Part shown: one piece after another, positions 5,101 through 13,478 of the stretch
How the letters are laid out: each line of letters opens with the position of its first letter
How positions within the stretch are numbered: the stretch's first letter is position 1
Virus record (IMG/VR): IMGVR_UViG_3300021375_001515
Location: 1 to 24,577 of that record
Source: a virus
Length of the DNA: 24,577 nt
Reading direction: 5' to 3' (one strand)
Position numbers and translations under genes: made by a program
Notes under the pieces: generated by a model
What the model was told of the DNA's origin: nothing
Database searches by the model: none
What the model saw: the letters and a program-made list of their open reading frames with translations, nothing else

Positions 5101-6026
5101 TGTCAATTTTAGTTACGGGTGGAGCAGGTTTTATTGGGAGCAATTTTCTTAATACTTTAATTAATTCTTGTGATGATGAAATTATTTGTTTGGATAGTTT
5201 AACTTATGCTTCTAATTTAAATAATGTTCCAAAGGAAGTAACTTTACTTCCATATGATATATCAAACAAAGATAAAGTATTTGAAATTTTCACTATACAT
5301 AAACCAAAATATGTTTTTCATTTTGCCGCAGAAAGTCATGTAGACAATTCTATTAAAGATTGTACTCCTTTCATTCAGACAAATATTATTGGAACTGTAA
5401 ATCTTCTTATGGCTTCTCTAAAATATGAAGTTGAAAAGTTTATGCACATTTCTACTGATGAAGTATATGGTTCTATTAAAAATGGATCTTTTACAGAAGA
5501 AACTAATTATGACCCTAGAAATCCATATTCTGCATCAAAAGCATCTAGTGATCATTTTGTAAAGGCATTCAACAATACATATAATCTACCTACGATTATT
5601 ACGAACTGTTCCAATAATTATGGTCCAAGACAACATAGAGAAAAACTTATACCTCAAACAATATGTAACCTTTTAAGAGGTAAGAATGTTCCTGTATATG
5701 GTGACGGAAAACAAATTAGAGATTGGTTATATGTTCAGGATCATTGTGAAGCATTAATAGAAGTGTGGAAGGGGGGTAAAATTGGAGAGAAATATAATAT
5801 CGGAGGAGAATGTGAACTTCATAATATTGATTTAATTAGAAAAATTATCTCTATGATGGGAAAAGAAGAAAGTATGATAGAATATGTAAAAGATAGGCCA
5901 GGACATGATAGAAGATACTCAACTAATATTAATAAAATTTCTGCTGATTTAAATTGGAGACCAAAATTTAATATTGATGAAGGACTTAAAGAAACAATTG
6001 AATGGTATGAACTCTACAGCAACTGA
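5100..6026 (+). CDS. rmlB: dTDP-glucose 4,6-dehydratase
   Basis: A 308-aa extended SDR enzyme converting dTDP-glucose to dTDP-4-keto-6-deoxyglucose. The NAD-binding motif TGGAGFIGS is at residues 6-14. The catalytic triplet T119-D120-E121 (STDEVYG) is specific to 4,6-dehydratases, and Y143xxxK147 (YSASK) is present. NNYGPRQ and RDWLYVQDH are typical of RmlB. It is shorter than the usual 340-360 residues, missing mainly loops. Overlaps rmlC by 20 bases. No rmlA (dTDP-glucose maker) is in the window, so the substrate presumably comes from the host. The gene is noticeably AT-rich compared with the 7414-8463 gene. Confidence 0.92.
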   Translation: MSILVTGGAGFIGSNFLNTLINSCDDEIICLDSLTYASNLNNVPKEVTLLPYDISNKDKVFEIFTIHKPKYVFHFAAESHVDNSIKDCTPFIQTNIIGTVNLLMASLKYEVEKFMHISTDEVYGSIKNGSFTEETNYDPRNPYSASKASSDHFVKAFNNTYNLPTIITNCSNNYGPRQHREKLIPQTICNLLRGKNVPVYGDGKQIRDWLYVQDHCEALIEVWKGGKIGEKYNIGGECELHNIDLIRKIISMMGKEESMIEYVKDRPGHDRRYSTNINKISADLNWRPKFNIDEGLKETIEWYELYSN

Positions 6027-6549
6027 ACTGGAAGATGTCTACATTATTGAAAACAAATTATTTCAAGATGATCGTGGTTTCTTTATGGAATCATTTAACT
6101 TGAAACAATTTCGTGACATTGTTGATTATCCTATCGAATTTGTTCAAGATAATCATTCAAAATCATCACAATCTGTCTTACGTGGACTGCATTATCAAAT
6201 TAAATATCCGCAGGGAAAACTAGTAAGATGTATCTCCGGTTCTATTTACGATGTTGCTGTTGATCTTAGGAAGTCTTCGAGTACTTTTGGTAAGTGGATT
6301 GGTGTCGCACTAAATCGACCAGAGAAGCATTTGTGGATTCCATCTGGATTTGCACATGGATTTCATGTCATGAGTGAAACGGCAGAAGTTGCATATAAAA
6401 CTACTGACTATTATGTGCCAGGAGACCAAGAAACTCTTGCATGGGATGATTCTACTTTAAATATTGACTGGTTGAATATAAAGGAACCAATTTTATCTAA
6501 GAAAGATGAAGTGGGTAAATCATTTGAGGAGTGTTATAAGTATGAATAA
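6007..6549 (+). CDS. rmlC: dTDP-4-dehydrorhamnose 3,5-epimerase
   Basis: A 180-aa cupin enzyme acting on the RmlB product. DDRGFFMESF, QDNHSKS, VLRGLHYQ (with the catalytic His) and GFAHGF are all RmlC signatures, and the length is normal. I chose ATG 6007 (MNSTATELEDVY) because it gives the standard N-terminus. It overlaps rmlB by 20 bases and the next gene by 8. With rmlB it would produce dTDP-4-keto-L-rhamnose or a related keto sugar. Confidence 0.92.
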   Translation: MNSTATELEDVYIIENKLFQDDRGFFMESFNLKQFRDIVDYPIEFVQDNHSKSSQSVLRGLHYQIKYPQGKLVRCISGSIYDVAVDLRKSSSTFGKWIGVALNRPEKHLWIPSGFAHGFHVMSETAEVAYKTTDYYVPGDQETLAWDDSTLNIDWLNIKEPILSKKDEVGKSFEECYKYE

Positions 6550-7366
6550 ATTATCTGTGTTTGGAGGAACTGGATTTATCGGAGGTAAATTTTGTGAAAT
6601 GTATCCCGATAAAGTTACTCTAGTCTCAAGAGATGATACAATTCCTCTTACAAAAGATATTCTTTATTTTATTAGTACAACAACAAATCAAAGTGTCTTT
6701 AAAGATTTACATGTAGATATTAATACTAATTTAACTCTATTGATGAATGTTTTATGTAATTGTAAGAAGAAGGATATAACATTTAACTTTATAAGTTCTG
6801 GTTTTGTTTATGGTAATGATGTATTATATGCAAAAGAAAGTGACTGTTGCAATCCTACAGGGTTCTATTCGATTACTAAAAGAAGTGCAGAACAATTATT
6901 AATCTCTTATTGCAAAACATTTGATATAAAATATAGAATTTTTAGAATTGGAAATGTTTATGGATTAGATCCTACAATTACTCCAGGAAAAAATGTTCTT
7001 GGATTTATGATTGAACTTCTTAAACAAAACAAAGAAATTAAATTGTTTGAAGGAGGAGATTTTCAAAAAGATTATATGTTTGTTGATGATATTTGTAGAT
7101 CTATCAAATTTTTAATTGATAAATCTAACGTGAACGAAATTTACAATATCTCTACAGGATATTATAAATCTTTTAGAGATATTATCTTAACCGCTAAAGA
7201 TATAGTTTCTAGCAAGAGTGAAATACTATCAATTCCATTTCCTAAAGATCAAGAATATATTCAAGTTAAAAATATGACACTCAATAATCATAAACTTTCT
7301 TCACTAGGTTATTTTCCAAATATGAATTTTGATGAGGGACTTCTTAAAATGTGTAAGATATATTGA
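6542..7366 (+). CDS. NDP-sugar epimerase/reductase (SDR), possibly the third rml-step enzyme
   Basis: A 274-aa extended SDR protein. FGGTGFIGGKF near residue 6-16 binds NAD(P); SSGFVYG gives the catalytic Ser; YSITK gives Tyr and Lys; FQKDYMFVDDI is the conserved late motif. By position after rmlB and rmlC it could reduce the 4-keto sugar, making rhamnose, 6-deoxytalose or a related sugar. It does not look like a standard RmlD (no MKILITGANGQLG-type start), so the exact sugar is unknown. AT-rich like rmlB. Start chosen at ATG 6542, overlapping rmlC by 8 bases. Confidence 0.8.
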   Translation: MNKLSVFGGTGFIGGKFCEMYPDKVTLVSRDDTIPLTKDILYFISTTTNQSVFKDLHVDINTNLTLLMNVLCNCKKKDITFNFISSGFVYGNDVLYAKESDCCNPTGFYSITKRSAEQLLISYCKTFDIKYRIFRIGNVYGLDPTITPGKNVLGFMIELLKQNKEIKLFEGGDFQKDYMFVDDICRSIKFLIDKSNVNEIYNISTGYYKSFRDIILTAKDIVSSKSEILSIPFPKDQEYIQVKNMTLNNHKLSSLGYFPNMNFDEGLLKMCKIY

Positions 7367-7391
7367 CTTTGGATTGATATTATAGTAATAT
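7363..7391 (+). promoter_or_regulatory. Probable sigma70-type promoter
   Basis: TTGACT (7363-7368) overlaps the previous stop codon, then 17 bp and TAATAT (7386-7391). An AGGAG Shine-Dalgarno at about 7397-7401 lies before ATG 7414. Confidence 0.5.
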
Positions 7392-7413
7392 ATACTAGGA
7401 GTTTAAATATTTT

Positions 7414-8463
7414 ATGTCTGATTATAAGAAGACTGCACTTGTTCTTGGTGCGGGTGGATTTATTGGAAGTCACATGGTGAAGCAACTTCGTTCCGAAGGA
7501 TACTGGGTTCGGGGAGTTGATCTTAAGCATCCTGAATATTCAGCATCTCATGCGAATGAGTTTGTTGTTGGTGACTTGAGGGATGTTAATCTTGTAAAAC
7601 GATGTGTTCGTTTTACTGGATACCTTGGAAATTTCTATAGAGATATTGTAGATAAGTTTGCCGAACCTTTTGATGAGATCTATCAGTTTGCTGCTGATAT
7701 GGGTGGAGCAGGATTTGTATTCACTGGTGAGAATGATGCAGACATCATGCACAACTCTGTGTCCATCAATCTGAATGTTCTTGAGGAACAACGCAAACTG
7801 AATGAAATCACAGAACAAAATAAAACTAAAATCTTTTACTCTGGATCGGCATGTATGTATCCAGAACACAATCAACTAGACCCTGATAATCCAGACTGTC
7901 GTGAAGAATCAGCATACCCTGCAGCACCGGACTCCGAGTATGGATGGGAGAAACTCTTCAGTGAGCGTCTCTACTTTGCTTACAATCGCAACCATGGCAT
8001 CCCTGTTCGGGTTGCTAGGTATCACAATATTTTTGGACCAGAGGGCACTTGGGACGGTGGCAGAGAGAAGGCACCAGCTGCAATCTGCCGCAAAGTTGCT
8101 CAACTCCCGGAGTCGGGTGGATCTATCGAGGTGTGGGGAGATGGGTTACAAACTCGTTCCTTCCTGTTCGTTGATGAATGCATCGAAGCAACTAGAAGAA
8201 TGATGGACAGTGACTTTATAGGTCCTGTGAACATTGGTTCTGAAGAGATGGTGACTATTAATCAACTTGTGGATATTGCTGCTGAAGTTGCAGAAAAAGA
8301 AGTTTCTAAAAATCATATTGATGGACCTCTAGGTGTTCGTGGTCGTAACTCTAACAATGATTTGATTCGTGAGAACTTGGATTGGGATTATCAGATGACT
8401 CTTAAAGAAGGTATTCGTTACACATATTATTGGATTGGAGAGCAAATTAATAAAAAATTATGA
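7414..8463 (+). CDS. GDP-mannose 3,5-epimerase homologue
   Basis: A 349-aa extended SDR enzyme. LGAGGFIGSH near residue 11-20 is the NAD-binding loop. AADMGGAGF, GSACMYPE, YGWEK, ARYHNIFGPEGTW, REKAPAAICRK, GDGLQTRSFLFVDECIE and PVNIGSEEMVTINQL closely follow the plant and bacterial GDP-mannose 3,5-epimerase (GME) pattern. GME converts GDP-D-mannose to GDP-L-galactose and GDP-L-gulose. Here it would supply an L-sugar for the glycosyltransferases downstream. It has its own promoter and Shine-Dalgarno and is richer in GC than the rml genes before it, which suggests a separate origin. ATGA overlap with the next gene. Confidence 0.87.
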   Translation: MSDYKKTALVLGAGGFIGSHMVKQLRSEGYWVRGVDLKHPEYSASHANEFVVGDLRDVNLVKRCVRFTGYLGNFYRDIVDKFAEPFDEIYQFAADMGGAGFVFTGENDADIMHNSVSINLNVLEEQRKLNEITEQNKTKIFYSGSACMYPEHNQLDPDNPDCREESAYPAAPDSEYGWEKLFSERLYFAYNRNHGIPVRVARYHNIFGPEGTWDGGREKAPAAICRKVAQLPESGGSIEVWGDGLQTRSFLFVDECIEATRRMMDSDFIGPVNIGSEEMVTINQLVDIAAEVAEKEVSKNHIDGPLGVRGRNSNNDLIRENLDWDYQMTLKEGIRYTYYWIGEQINKKL

Positions 8464-9266
8464 AAAATGAAGAAGCAAAAAAATATATTCAAACTTACTA
8501 TATGAAAACTAACGTTTACTATCACATCTGGGCACCCACAAATACTGATATGTGGAAGATCATGGTTGATGAGCAGATTAAAAGACTTTATCGTTCTGGA
8601 TTGCCAGAGATTGCTAATGTAAAGTGTGCAATTAATGGACTACAAGCATCTAGAATTGCAGATTTTGTTTCTCTATATGATTGGATTGATATCCTTGATG
8701 TGCAGGATAGTGATAATGAATATGAAGGTTTAACACTAAAGCATCTCTATGAGGATTGTATCAACAAAACTGTAGATAAGGTAATGTACTTTCATACTAA
8801 GGGTATGAGTCATATGTGTGGTACTAGAGATCACTATTCTGACCGTAAAGTGCGAGCAATAAATAGTTGGAGACACCTCATGGAATGGGGATGTATTGAT
8901 AAATGGAAAGAAAATCTTGATAAATTGGATGAATATCAAGTATCGGGAGTAAACTATTGTTTAGATCCTTGGCCACATATGAGTGGTAATTTTTGGTGGG
9001 GAAGAGCAGATTATATTTCAACCCTTCAACATCCAATAAACGATGCATTTGTCAGAGAGAAAGAGGATTTCGGTCCTATTGAGAGGATGAATTTTGAAAA
9101 GTGGATTGGAATGAAGAACCCATCCACATTCAGTTTCTATAATGCACCGTTCAGTTACGATTTCAAAGGTATGAAACCTGATATGCAACCCACACCAGAT
9201 GGGGAACCACACTGGTTCTGGTTATATCGTGACGACATTCATCCACATTATTTAAAAGAATTATGA
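8460..9266 (+). CDS. Putative glycosyltransferase (family not assigned)
   Basis: A 268-aa soluble protein. YFHTKGMSHM, SGNFWWGRADYISTL and a Trp- and Asp-rich end (HWFWLYRDD) resemble uncharacterised GT-A-like proteins in bacterial polysaccharide clusters, in which HTKG and the NFWW segment recur. That assignment is from memory of the pattern and is not certain. It overlaps the gene on each side by ATGA, so it is in the same operon. A start at Met15 (8502) is also possible. Confidence 0.6.
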   Translation: MKNEEAKKYIQTYYMKTNVYYHIWAPTNTDMWKIMVDEQIKRLYRSGLPEIANVKCAINGLQASRIADFVSLYDWIDILDVQDSDNEYEGLTLKHLYEDCINKTVDKVMYFHTKGMSHMCGTRDHYSDRKVRAINSWRHLMEWGCIDKWKENLDKLDEYQVSGVNYCLDPWPHMSGNFWWGRADYISTLQHPINDAFVREKEDFGPIERMNFEKWIGMKNPSTFSFYNAPFSYDFKGMKPDMQPTPDGEPHWFWLYRDDIHPHYLKEL

Positions 9267-9991
9267 GCACAAAATTTGGATGTTTTCATACAGTGTATGA
9301 AAACAAAAAAGCAACTGAGTTTATTCTACAAGAGTTTAGAAAGTATCATCCTGATGCACCATACACAATTTGCTGTGATGGTGGGGTAGACTACTCTGAT
9401 CTTTGTGAGAAGTATAATGTAAACTATGTTCACTCTTACATGAGGATTGGTCGTAGGAATTGGGGACACGAGTCTGGTGTATATGGATTCACTAAAGACG
9501 AAACTCTGCATTGGATTCATATGTTCCGTGAGGCAGCACGATATGTGAAGTCTACTGGTGGAACTCATATGATTATGATGGAAGATGATGTGCTTACACA
9601 AAGTGAAGTTAAAATTCCATTAGAATGGGAGTGTGCTGGATTTGAAGTTCCTGAAAACAAAATTCAACCAGCACTTTTAGACTTTATCAAGACAAAATAT
9701 AATGCTAATCCAAATGTAGATTGGTATGGTGCCGGTGGTGGAAGCATCTATAATATCAATACTTTCCTTGATAACTACCATAAGATCTATGACTTCTTAG
9801 ATTTTGAGTTTGATTACATTCTTAAATATATGGATCATAGATTTGGATGGTTAGATCTTTACATGCAAATCGCATACTTTGTTTGCGGTAAAGACTATTC
9901 TATCAACACCAATTTAACTGAAACCTGGAAGACACCCAACTTCCGTGAGACTAATTTTTCTCTTGTTCATGCGTATAAGGAGCTTTATTGA
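9263..9991 (+). CDS. Putative GT-A glycosyltransferase
   Basis: A 242-aa protein. The N-terminus (FGCFHTVYENKKATEFIL...PYTICCDGG) fits the nucleotide-binding half of a GT-A fold, and MIMMEDDV near residues 110-117 looks like a DxD-type metal site. GWLDLYMQIA follows in the acceptor half. Donor and acceptor are unknown. It shares a base with the next start (TGATG), showing continued translational coupling. Confidence 0.65.
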   Translation: MSTKFGCFHTVYENKKATEFILQEFRKYHPDAPYTICCDGGVDYSDLCEKYNVNYVHSYMRIGRRNWGHESGVYGFTKDETLHWIHMFREAARYVKSTGGTHMIMMEDDVLTQSEVKIPLEWECAGFEVPENKIQPALLDFIKTKYNANPNVDWYGAGGGSIYNINTFLDNYHKIYDFLDFEFDYILKYMDHRFGWLDLYMQIAYFVCGKDYSINTNLTETWKTPNFRETNFSLVHAYKELY

Positions 9992-10968
9992 TGAAAATTG
10001 CACTTGTTGGACCCGGTATTATGCCCATTCCTCCCGATGGATGGGGTGCCGTTGAAAGTTTAATTTGGGATTATGCCCTTGAGTTGGATGAATTGGGGCA
10101 TGAAGGATCAATTGTAAACACTCCCAATTATGATGATATCATTGAGTATTTGAACGAAGATCAGTATGACTTTGCTCATATACATTACGATGTTTTTCAT
10201 CCTATTATGGATAGGATTGTTGCCGAGACCAACATTCCTAAGTTGGCATTTAGTAGTCACTATCCATATATTGATCAACCACATATGCATCGTCGTGATG
10301 GATATGATAGAATCTTTGATTGGATTATTAATAATAAAAAATATTATGTCTTCTGTATTTCGAAGAAGGATTATGATACTTTTAAGAATGCCGGAGCAGA
10401 TGAAAGTACACTTCTTCTTTCTGAAAATGGTGCAAATCATAAAAGATTTACCTATCGTAGTGAAGCACTAAAACCTGATAGATCTTTGTATTTGGGACAG
10501 ATTTATCATCGTAAGAAGCAATGGTTATATCAGGATATTGATTCGATTGATTATGTTGGACAAGATACTGGTGCTACTCCGTTTGATCAATCTAAGAACT
10601 ATCTTGGTGAGTGGAGTGATGATTATAAGAGGGAACATTTTACTGACTTTGGTAGTCTTGTTCTTTTATCTGATGGTGAGAACGGGACACCTTTAGTTGT
10701 AAAAGAAGCAATTGTTAATGGACTTGGTGTGGTTATTTCTAAGTATGCTGCTCATGATCTTTCAGACGATCTGCCTTTTGTAACTGTGATTCCTGATGAT
10801 AAACTTACTGATATCTCTTATGTCGAAGAAAAGATCAAAGAGAATCGTGAAGTATCTGTTGGTATGAGAGATGATATTAGGCAATTTGGTATTGATAATT
10901 TTTCTTGGGAAAGTCTTGTAAAACTTTATGCTCAAAATGTTGAGAAGTTAGAACCAAATGCGAATTAG
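9991..10968 (+). CDS. GT4-type (GT-B) glycosyltransferase
   Basis: A 325-aa protein. The N-terminal half has GPGIMPIPPDGWGAVESLIW, the Gly-rich donor-cleft loop with the PPxGWGxVE signature of a GT4 subgroup. The C-terminal half has FDQSKNYLGEW and LLSDGENGTPLVVKEA, the counterpart of the EX7E site but with one extra residue between the two Glu, unlike its neighbour. I start at ATG 9991, with AAGGAG upstream. It is clearly a tandem paralogue of the N-terminal part of the next protein. Donor sugar not known. Confidence 0.82.
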   Translation: MKIALVGPGIMPIPPDGWGAVESLIWDYALELDELGHEGSIVNTPNYDDIIEYLNEDQYDFAHIHYDVFHPIMDRIVAETNIPKLAFSSHYPYIDQPHMHRRDGYDRIFDWIINNKKYYVFCISKKDYDTFKNAGADESTLLLSENGANHKRFTYRSEALKPDRSLYLGQIYHRKKQWLYQDIDSIDYVGQDTGATPFDQSKNYLGEWSDDYKREHFTDFGSLVLLSDGENGTPLVVKEAIVNGLGVVISKYAAHDLSDDLPFVTVIPDDKLTDISYVEEKIKENREVSVGMRDDIRQFGIDNFSWESLVKLYAQNVEKLEPNAN

Positions 10969-12625
10969 TATTATTGGGCCAAACACCCCGATTCCACCAA
11001 AGGGATGGGGTGCTGTAGAATCTTTAATCTGGGATTATAAATTATCTTTGGAAAAGTTGGGACATACAGTTCAGATAATAAACATTGGGGAACCAATGAA
11101 AATTTTGAACATGATTGAGGAGTTTAAACCAGATTTCGTTCATATTAACTATGATGATTGGGTTCCTCTATATCCTTATATCAGATATCCTTGTGCTATA
11201 ACAACTCATTTTGCTTACATTGAAAGACCTGAATTAATGGGTCCATATAAGGAAAGAGTTTTTGATGTTTTTACTCAAGTTAAACCCACAGTCTTTGGAT
11301 TGTCTGATGGCATCAACAAAGTATATGAGAATGATTGTAAAATATCTTCAGATAAATTATGCCTAAATCCAAATGGAGTTATGTCAGAAAACTTTAGGGT
11401 AACTAATACTCCAAAATTTTCCGACAGATCAATCTTTCTTGCAAAAGTTGATTATAGAAAAAGGCAATGCTTCTTTCAATCAATTGATAGTTTATGGTAT
11501 GCGGGTAATATTGTAGATCATAGATTTGACCAATCTAAAAATTATCTTGGGGAGTGGGAAAAAGAATATCTTTATGATAATCTAACTGACTATGGCAATC
11601 TTGTACTTCTATCTGATGGTGAGGCACATTCTTTAGTTATTATGGAAGCCTTTGCTGCAGGTCTTGGAGTTGTTGTTAGTGAATGGGCCACTGCAAATCT
11701 TGATATAAGCAAAGAATTTATTACTGTAGTTCCTGAAGATAAGGTAAATGATTTAGAGTATATTGAGAAAGCAATCATTGAGAACAGAGAATACTCTGTG
11801 AAAAATAGAAATGAAATTTTAGAATATTCAAAACAATTTGACTGGACAAACGTAATTCAAAATTATTATATGCCTAATATCGAAAAAGTTATTAAAAATA
11901 AAAAAACTAAAGTTGCCGTATGCTTTATTGGAACTGGCAAGTATCTTAATTTTTTACCAAAATATTATGAGAATATAGAAAAATATTTTCTTCCAAATTC
12001 AATAAAAACTTTCATGGTCTTTACTGATGGTGAACTAGATGGATTGCCTGATAATATAATTAAGTATCAACAAGAACATTTAAAATGGCCTTTTATTACT
12101 TTAAAGAGATTTGAAATTATTGATAAGGCAAGAGAAGAGATTTTAAAAAATGATTGGTTTGTCTTTATCGATGCTGATGGTTTAGTTGTTGATGAAATAA
12201 GTGAAGAAGAATTTTTTGATGATGATAAATCTTTCTTTGGAGTTCATCATCCATGTCATTATTTGAAAATGCCAGGACATCAAAGTTTTCCTGGGTCTTT
12301 TGAAACTAATCCAAAATCTAGAGCTTCTGTTTCTGATGAAGATGATACCTCTACATATTGGCAAGGATGTTTGTGGGGTGGAAAAGTTCCTGATGTTTTT
12401 AAATTGATTGATGAAATTAAAGGAAGAGTTGATGATGATATAAATGATGATATAATTGCAGTATGGCATGATGAAAGTCATTTAAATAAATTTTTTATTG
12501 AAAATAAGAGTAATGTAAATACTCTATCTTCATCATATGCATATCCAGAAGATTTTTCTTCTCAATGTAATTTTGATCCGAAAATAGTTCATCTATCAAA
12601 AGACAATTCAAAATATCAAGTATAA
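10958..12625 (+). CDS. Two-domain glycosyltransferase: GT4 fused to GT6 (ABO-like)
   Basis: A 555-aa fusion. Residues 1-310 are a GT4-type GT-B domain (GPNTPIPPKGWGAVESLIW; EX7E as EAHSLVIME). After a short Lys-rich linker, residues about 317-530 match family GT6, the retaining alpha-1,3-Gal/GalNAc transferases of the ABO blood group type: VFIDADGLV with a DxD at D405-A-D407, TYWQGCLWGG and AVWHDESHLNK at 501-511, the hallmark of the family. Most bacterial GT6 enzymes have NxN in place of DxD; DxD is the animal-like form and has also been noted in a cyanophage GT6. One protein may therefore add two sugars in sequence. The C-terminal half is very AT-rich. Confidence 0.88.
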   Translation: MRISIIGPNTPIPPKGWGAVESLIWDYKLSLEKLGHTVQIINIGEPMKILNMIEEFKPDFVHINYDDWVPLYPYIRYPCAITTHFAYIERPELMGPYKERVFDVFTQVKPTVFGLSDGINKVYENDCKISSDKLCLNPNGVMSENFRVTNTPKFSDRSIFLAKVDYRKRQCFFQSIDSLWYAGNIVDHRFDQSKNYLGEWEKEYLYDNLTDYGNLVLLSDGEAHSLVIMEAFAAGLGVVVSEWATANLDISKEFITVVPEDKVNDLEYIEKAIIENREYSVKNRNEILEYSKQFDWTNVIQNYYMPNIEKVIKNKKTKVAVCFIGTGKYLNFLPKYYENIEKYFLPNSIKTFMVFTDGELDGLPDNIIKYQQEHLKWPFITLKRFEIIDKAREEILKNDWFVFIDADGLVVDEISEEEFFDDDKSFFGVHHPCHYLKMPGHQSFPGSFETNPKSRASVSDEDDTSTYWQGCLWGGKVPDVFKLIDEIKGRVDDDINDDIIAVWHDESHLNKFFIENKSNVNTLSSSYAYPEDFSSQCNFDPKIVHLSKDNSKYQV

Positions 12626-12629
12626 AAAA

Positions 12630-13478
12630 ATGAATATTGCTATTTTAGGATCTGCTGGACAGATCGGTGCTTATCTAGAAGAGTACTTAAAAGAGAAAGG
12701 TCATGATGTAATTGGTGTTGATATAGTTGAAGGTCCACAGAATGACCTTCGTGTAACACCAAACACTTATGTTGAAAGTATTATTAAGAATGCCGACTTT
12801 GTATTCTTTCTTGCTTTCGATGTTGGTGGGTCACATTACCTGAAGAAGTATCAACATACTTTCCAATTCATTAATAATAACACACGTATGATGGCAAATA
12901 CTTTTGCCTTACTTGAGAAGTATCGGAAGAGATTTATATTTGCTTCTTCGCAGATGAGTAATATGAGTTACTCTCCTTATGGTGTAATGAAGAGAGTTGG
13001 TGAACTTCATACCACAGCATTGAAAGGACTCACAGTAAAGTTTTGGAATGTGTATGGTATTGAAAAGGATATGGAGAAGGCACATGTGATTACTGATTTC
13101 ATCCGTAGAGGATTTGAGGAGGGTGAATTTGAGATGATGACTGATGGCACAGAAGAACGTCAGTTCCTTTACGCTGAGGACTGCTGTGAAGCACTGGAAA
13201 CTGTAATGGAGAACTTTACAGACTTCAAACCAGAAGACCCACTTCATGTTACTTCCTTTAGTTCTACTTCGATTAAAGATGTTGCTTCTATTATTCAGGG
13301 ACAATTTAATTTGATTGATAAGACAGTAAATATTAAACCTGGTCTTGCAAAAGATAGTGTTCAGATGGATAAACGAAACGAAGCAGATACTTATATTACT
13401 GGTTGGTGGATACCTAAAACCACTATAGATAGAGGGATTGCAAAAGTTTTTGAGGATATGAAAGGTGATTGGATTTAA
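12630..13478 (+). CDS. NAD-dependent sugar epimerase/dehydratase (SDR)
   Basis: A 282-aa protein with LGSAGQIGAYL (NAD loop) near residue 6-16, FASSQMSN (catalytic Ser), YGVMK (Tyr, Lys) and ERQFLYAEDCCE. It is the fourth SDR of the island. The exact sugar nucleotide is unknown; a role in making the donor for the neighbouring fucosyltransferase or GT6 domain is possible but not shown. Only four bases separate it from the upstream gene, and it overlaps the next by 14. Confidence 0.75.
   Translation: MNIAILGSAGQIGAYLEEYLKEKGHDVIGVDIVEGPQNDLRVTPNTYVESIIKNADFVFFLAFDVGGSHYLKKYQHTFQFINNNTRMMANTFALLEKYRKRFIFASSQMSNMSYSPYGVMKRVGELHTTALKGLTVKFWNVYGIEKDMEKAHVITDFIRRGFEEGEFEMMTDGTEERQFLYAEDCCEALETVMENFTDFKPEDPLHVTSFSSTSIKDVASIIQGQFNLIDKTVNIKPGLAKDSVQMDKRNEADTYITGWWIPKTTIDRGIAKVFEDMKGDWI

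Noticed and set aside
7901-8203. Frame of 100 codons inside the GME gene
   Set aside because: Lies wholly within a well-matched enzyme gene in another frame; a shadow.
12909-13304. 131-codon minus-strand frame
   Set aside because: Antisense to the SDR gene at 12630-13478; no supporting signals.
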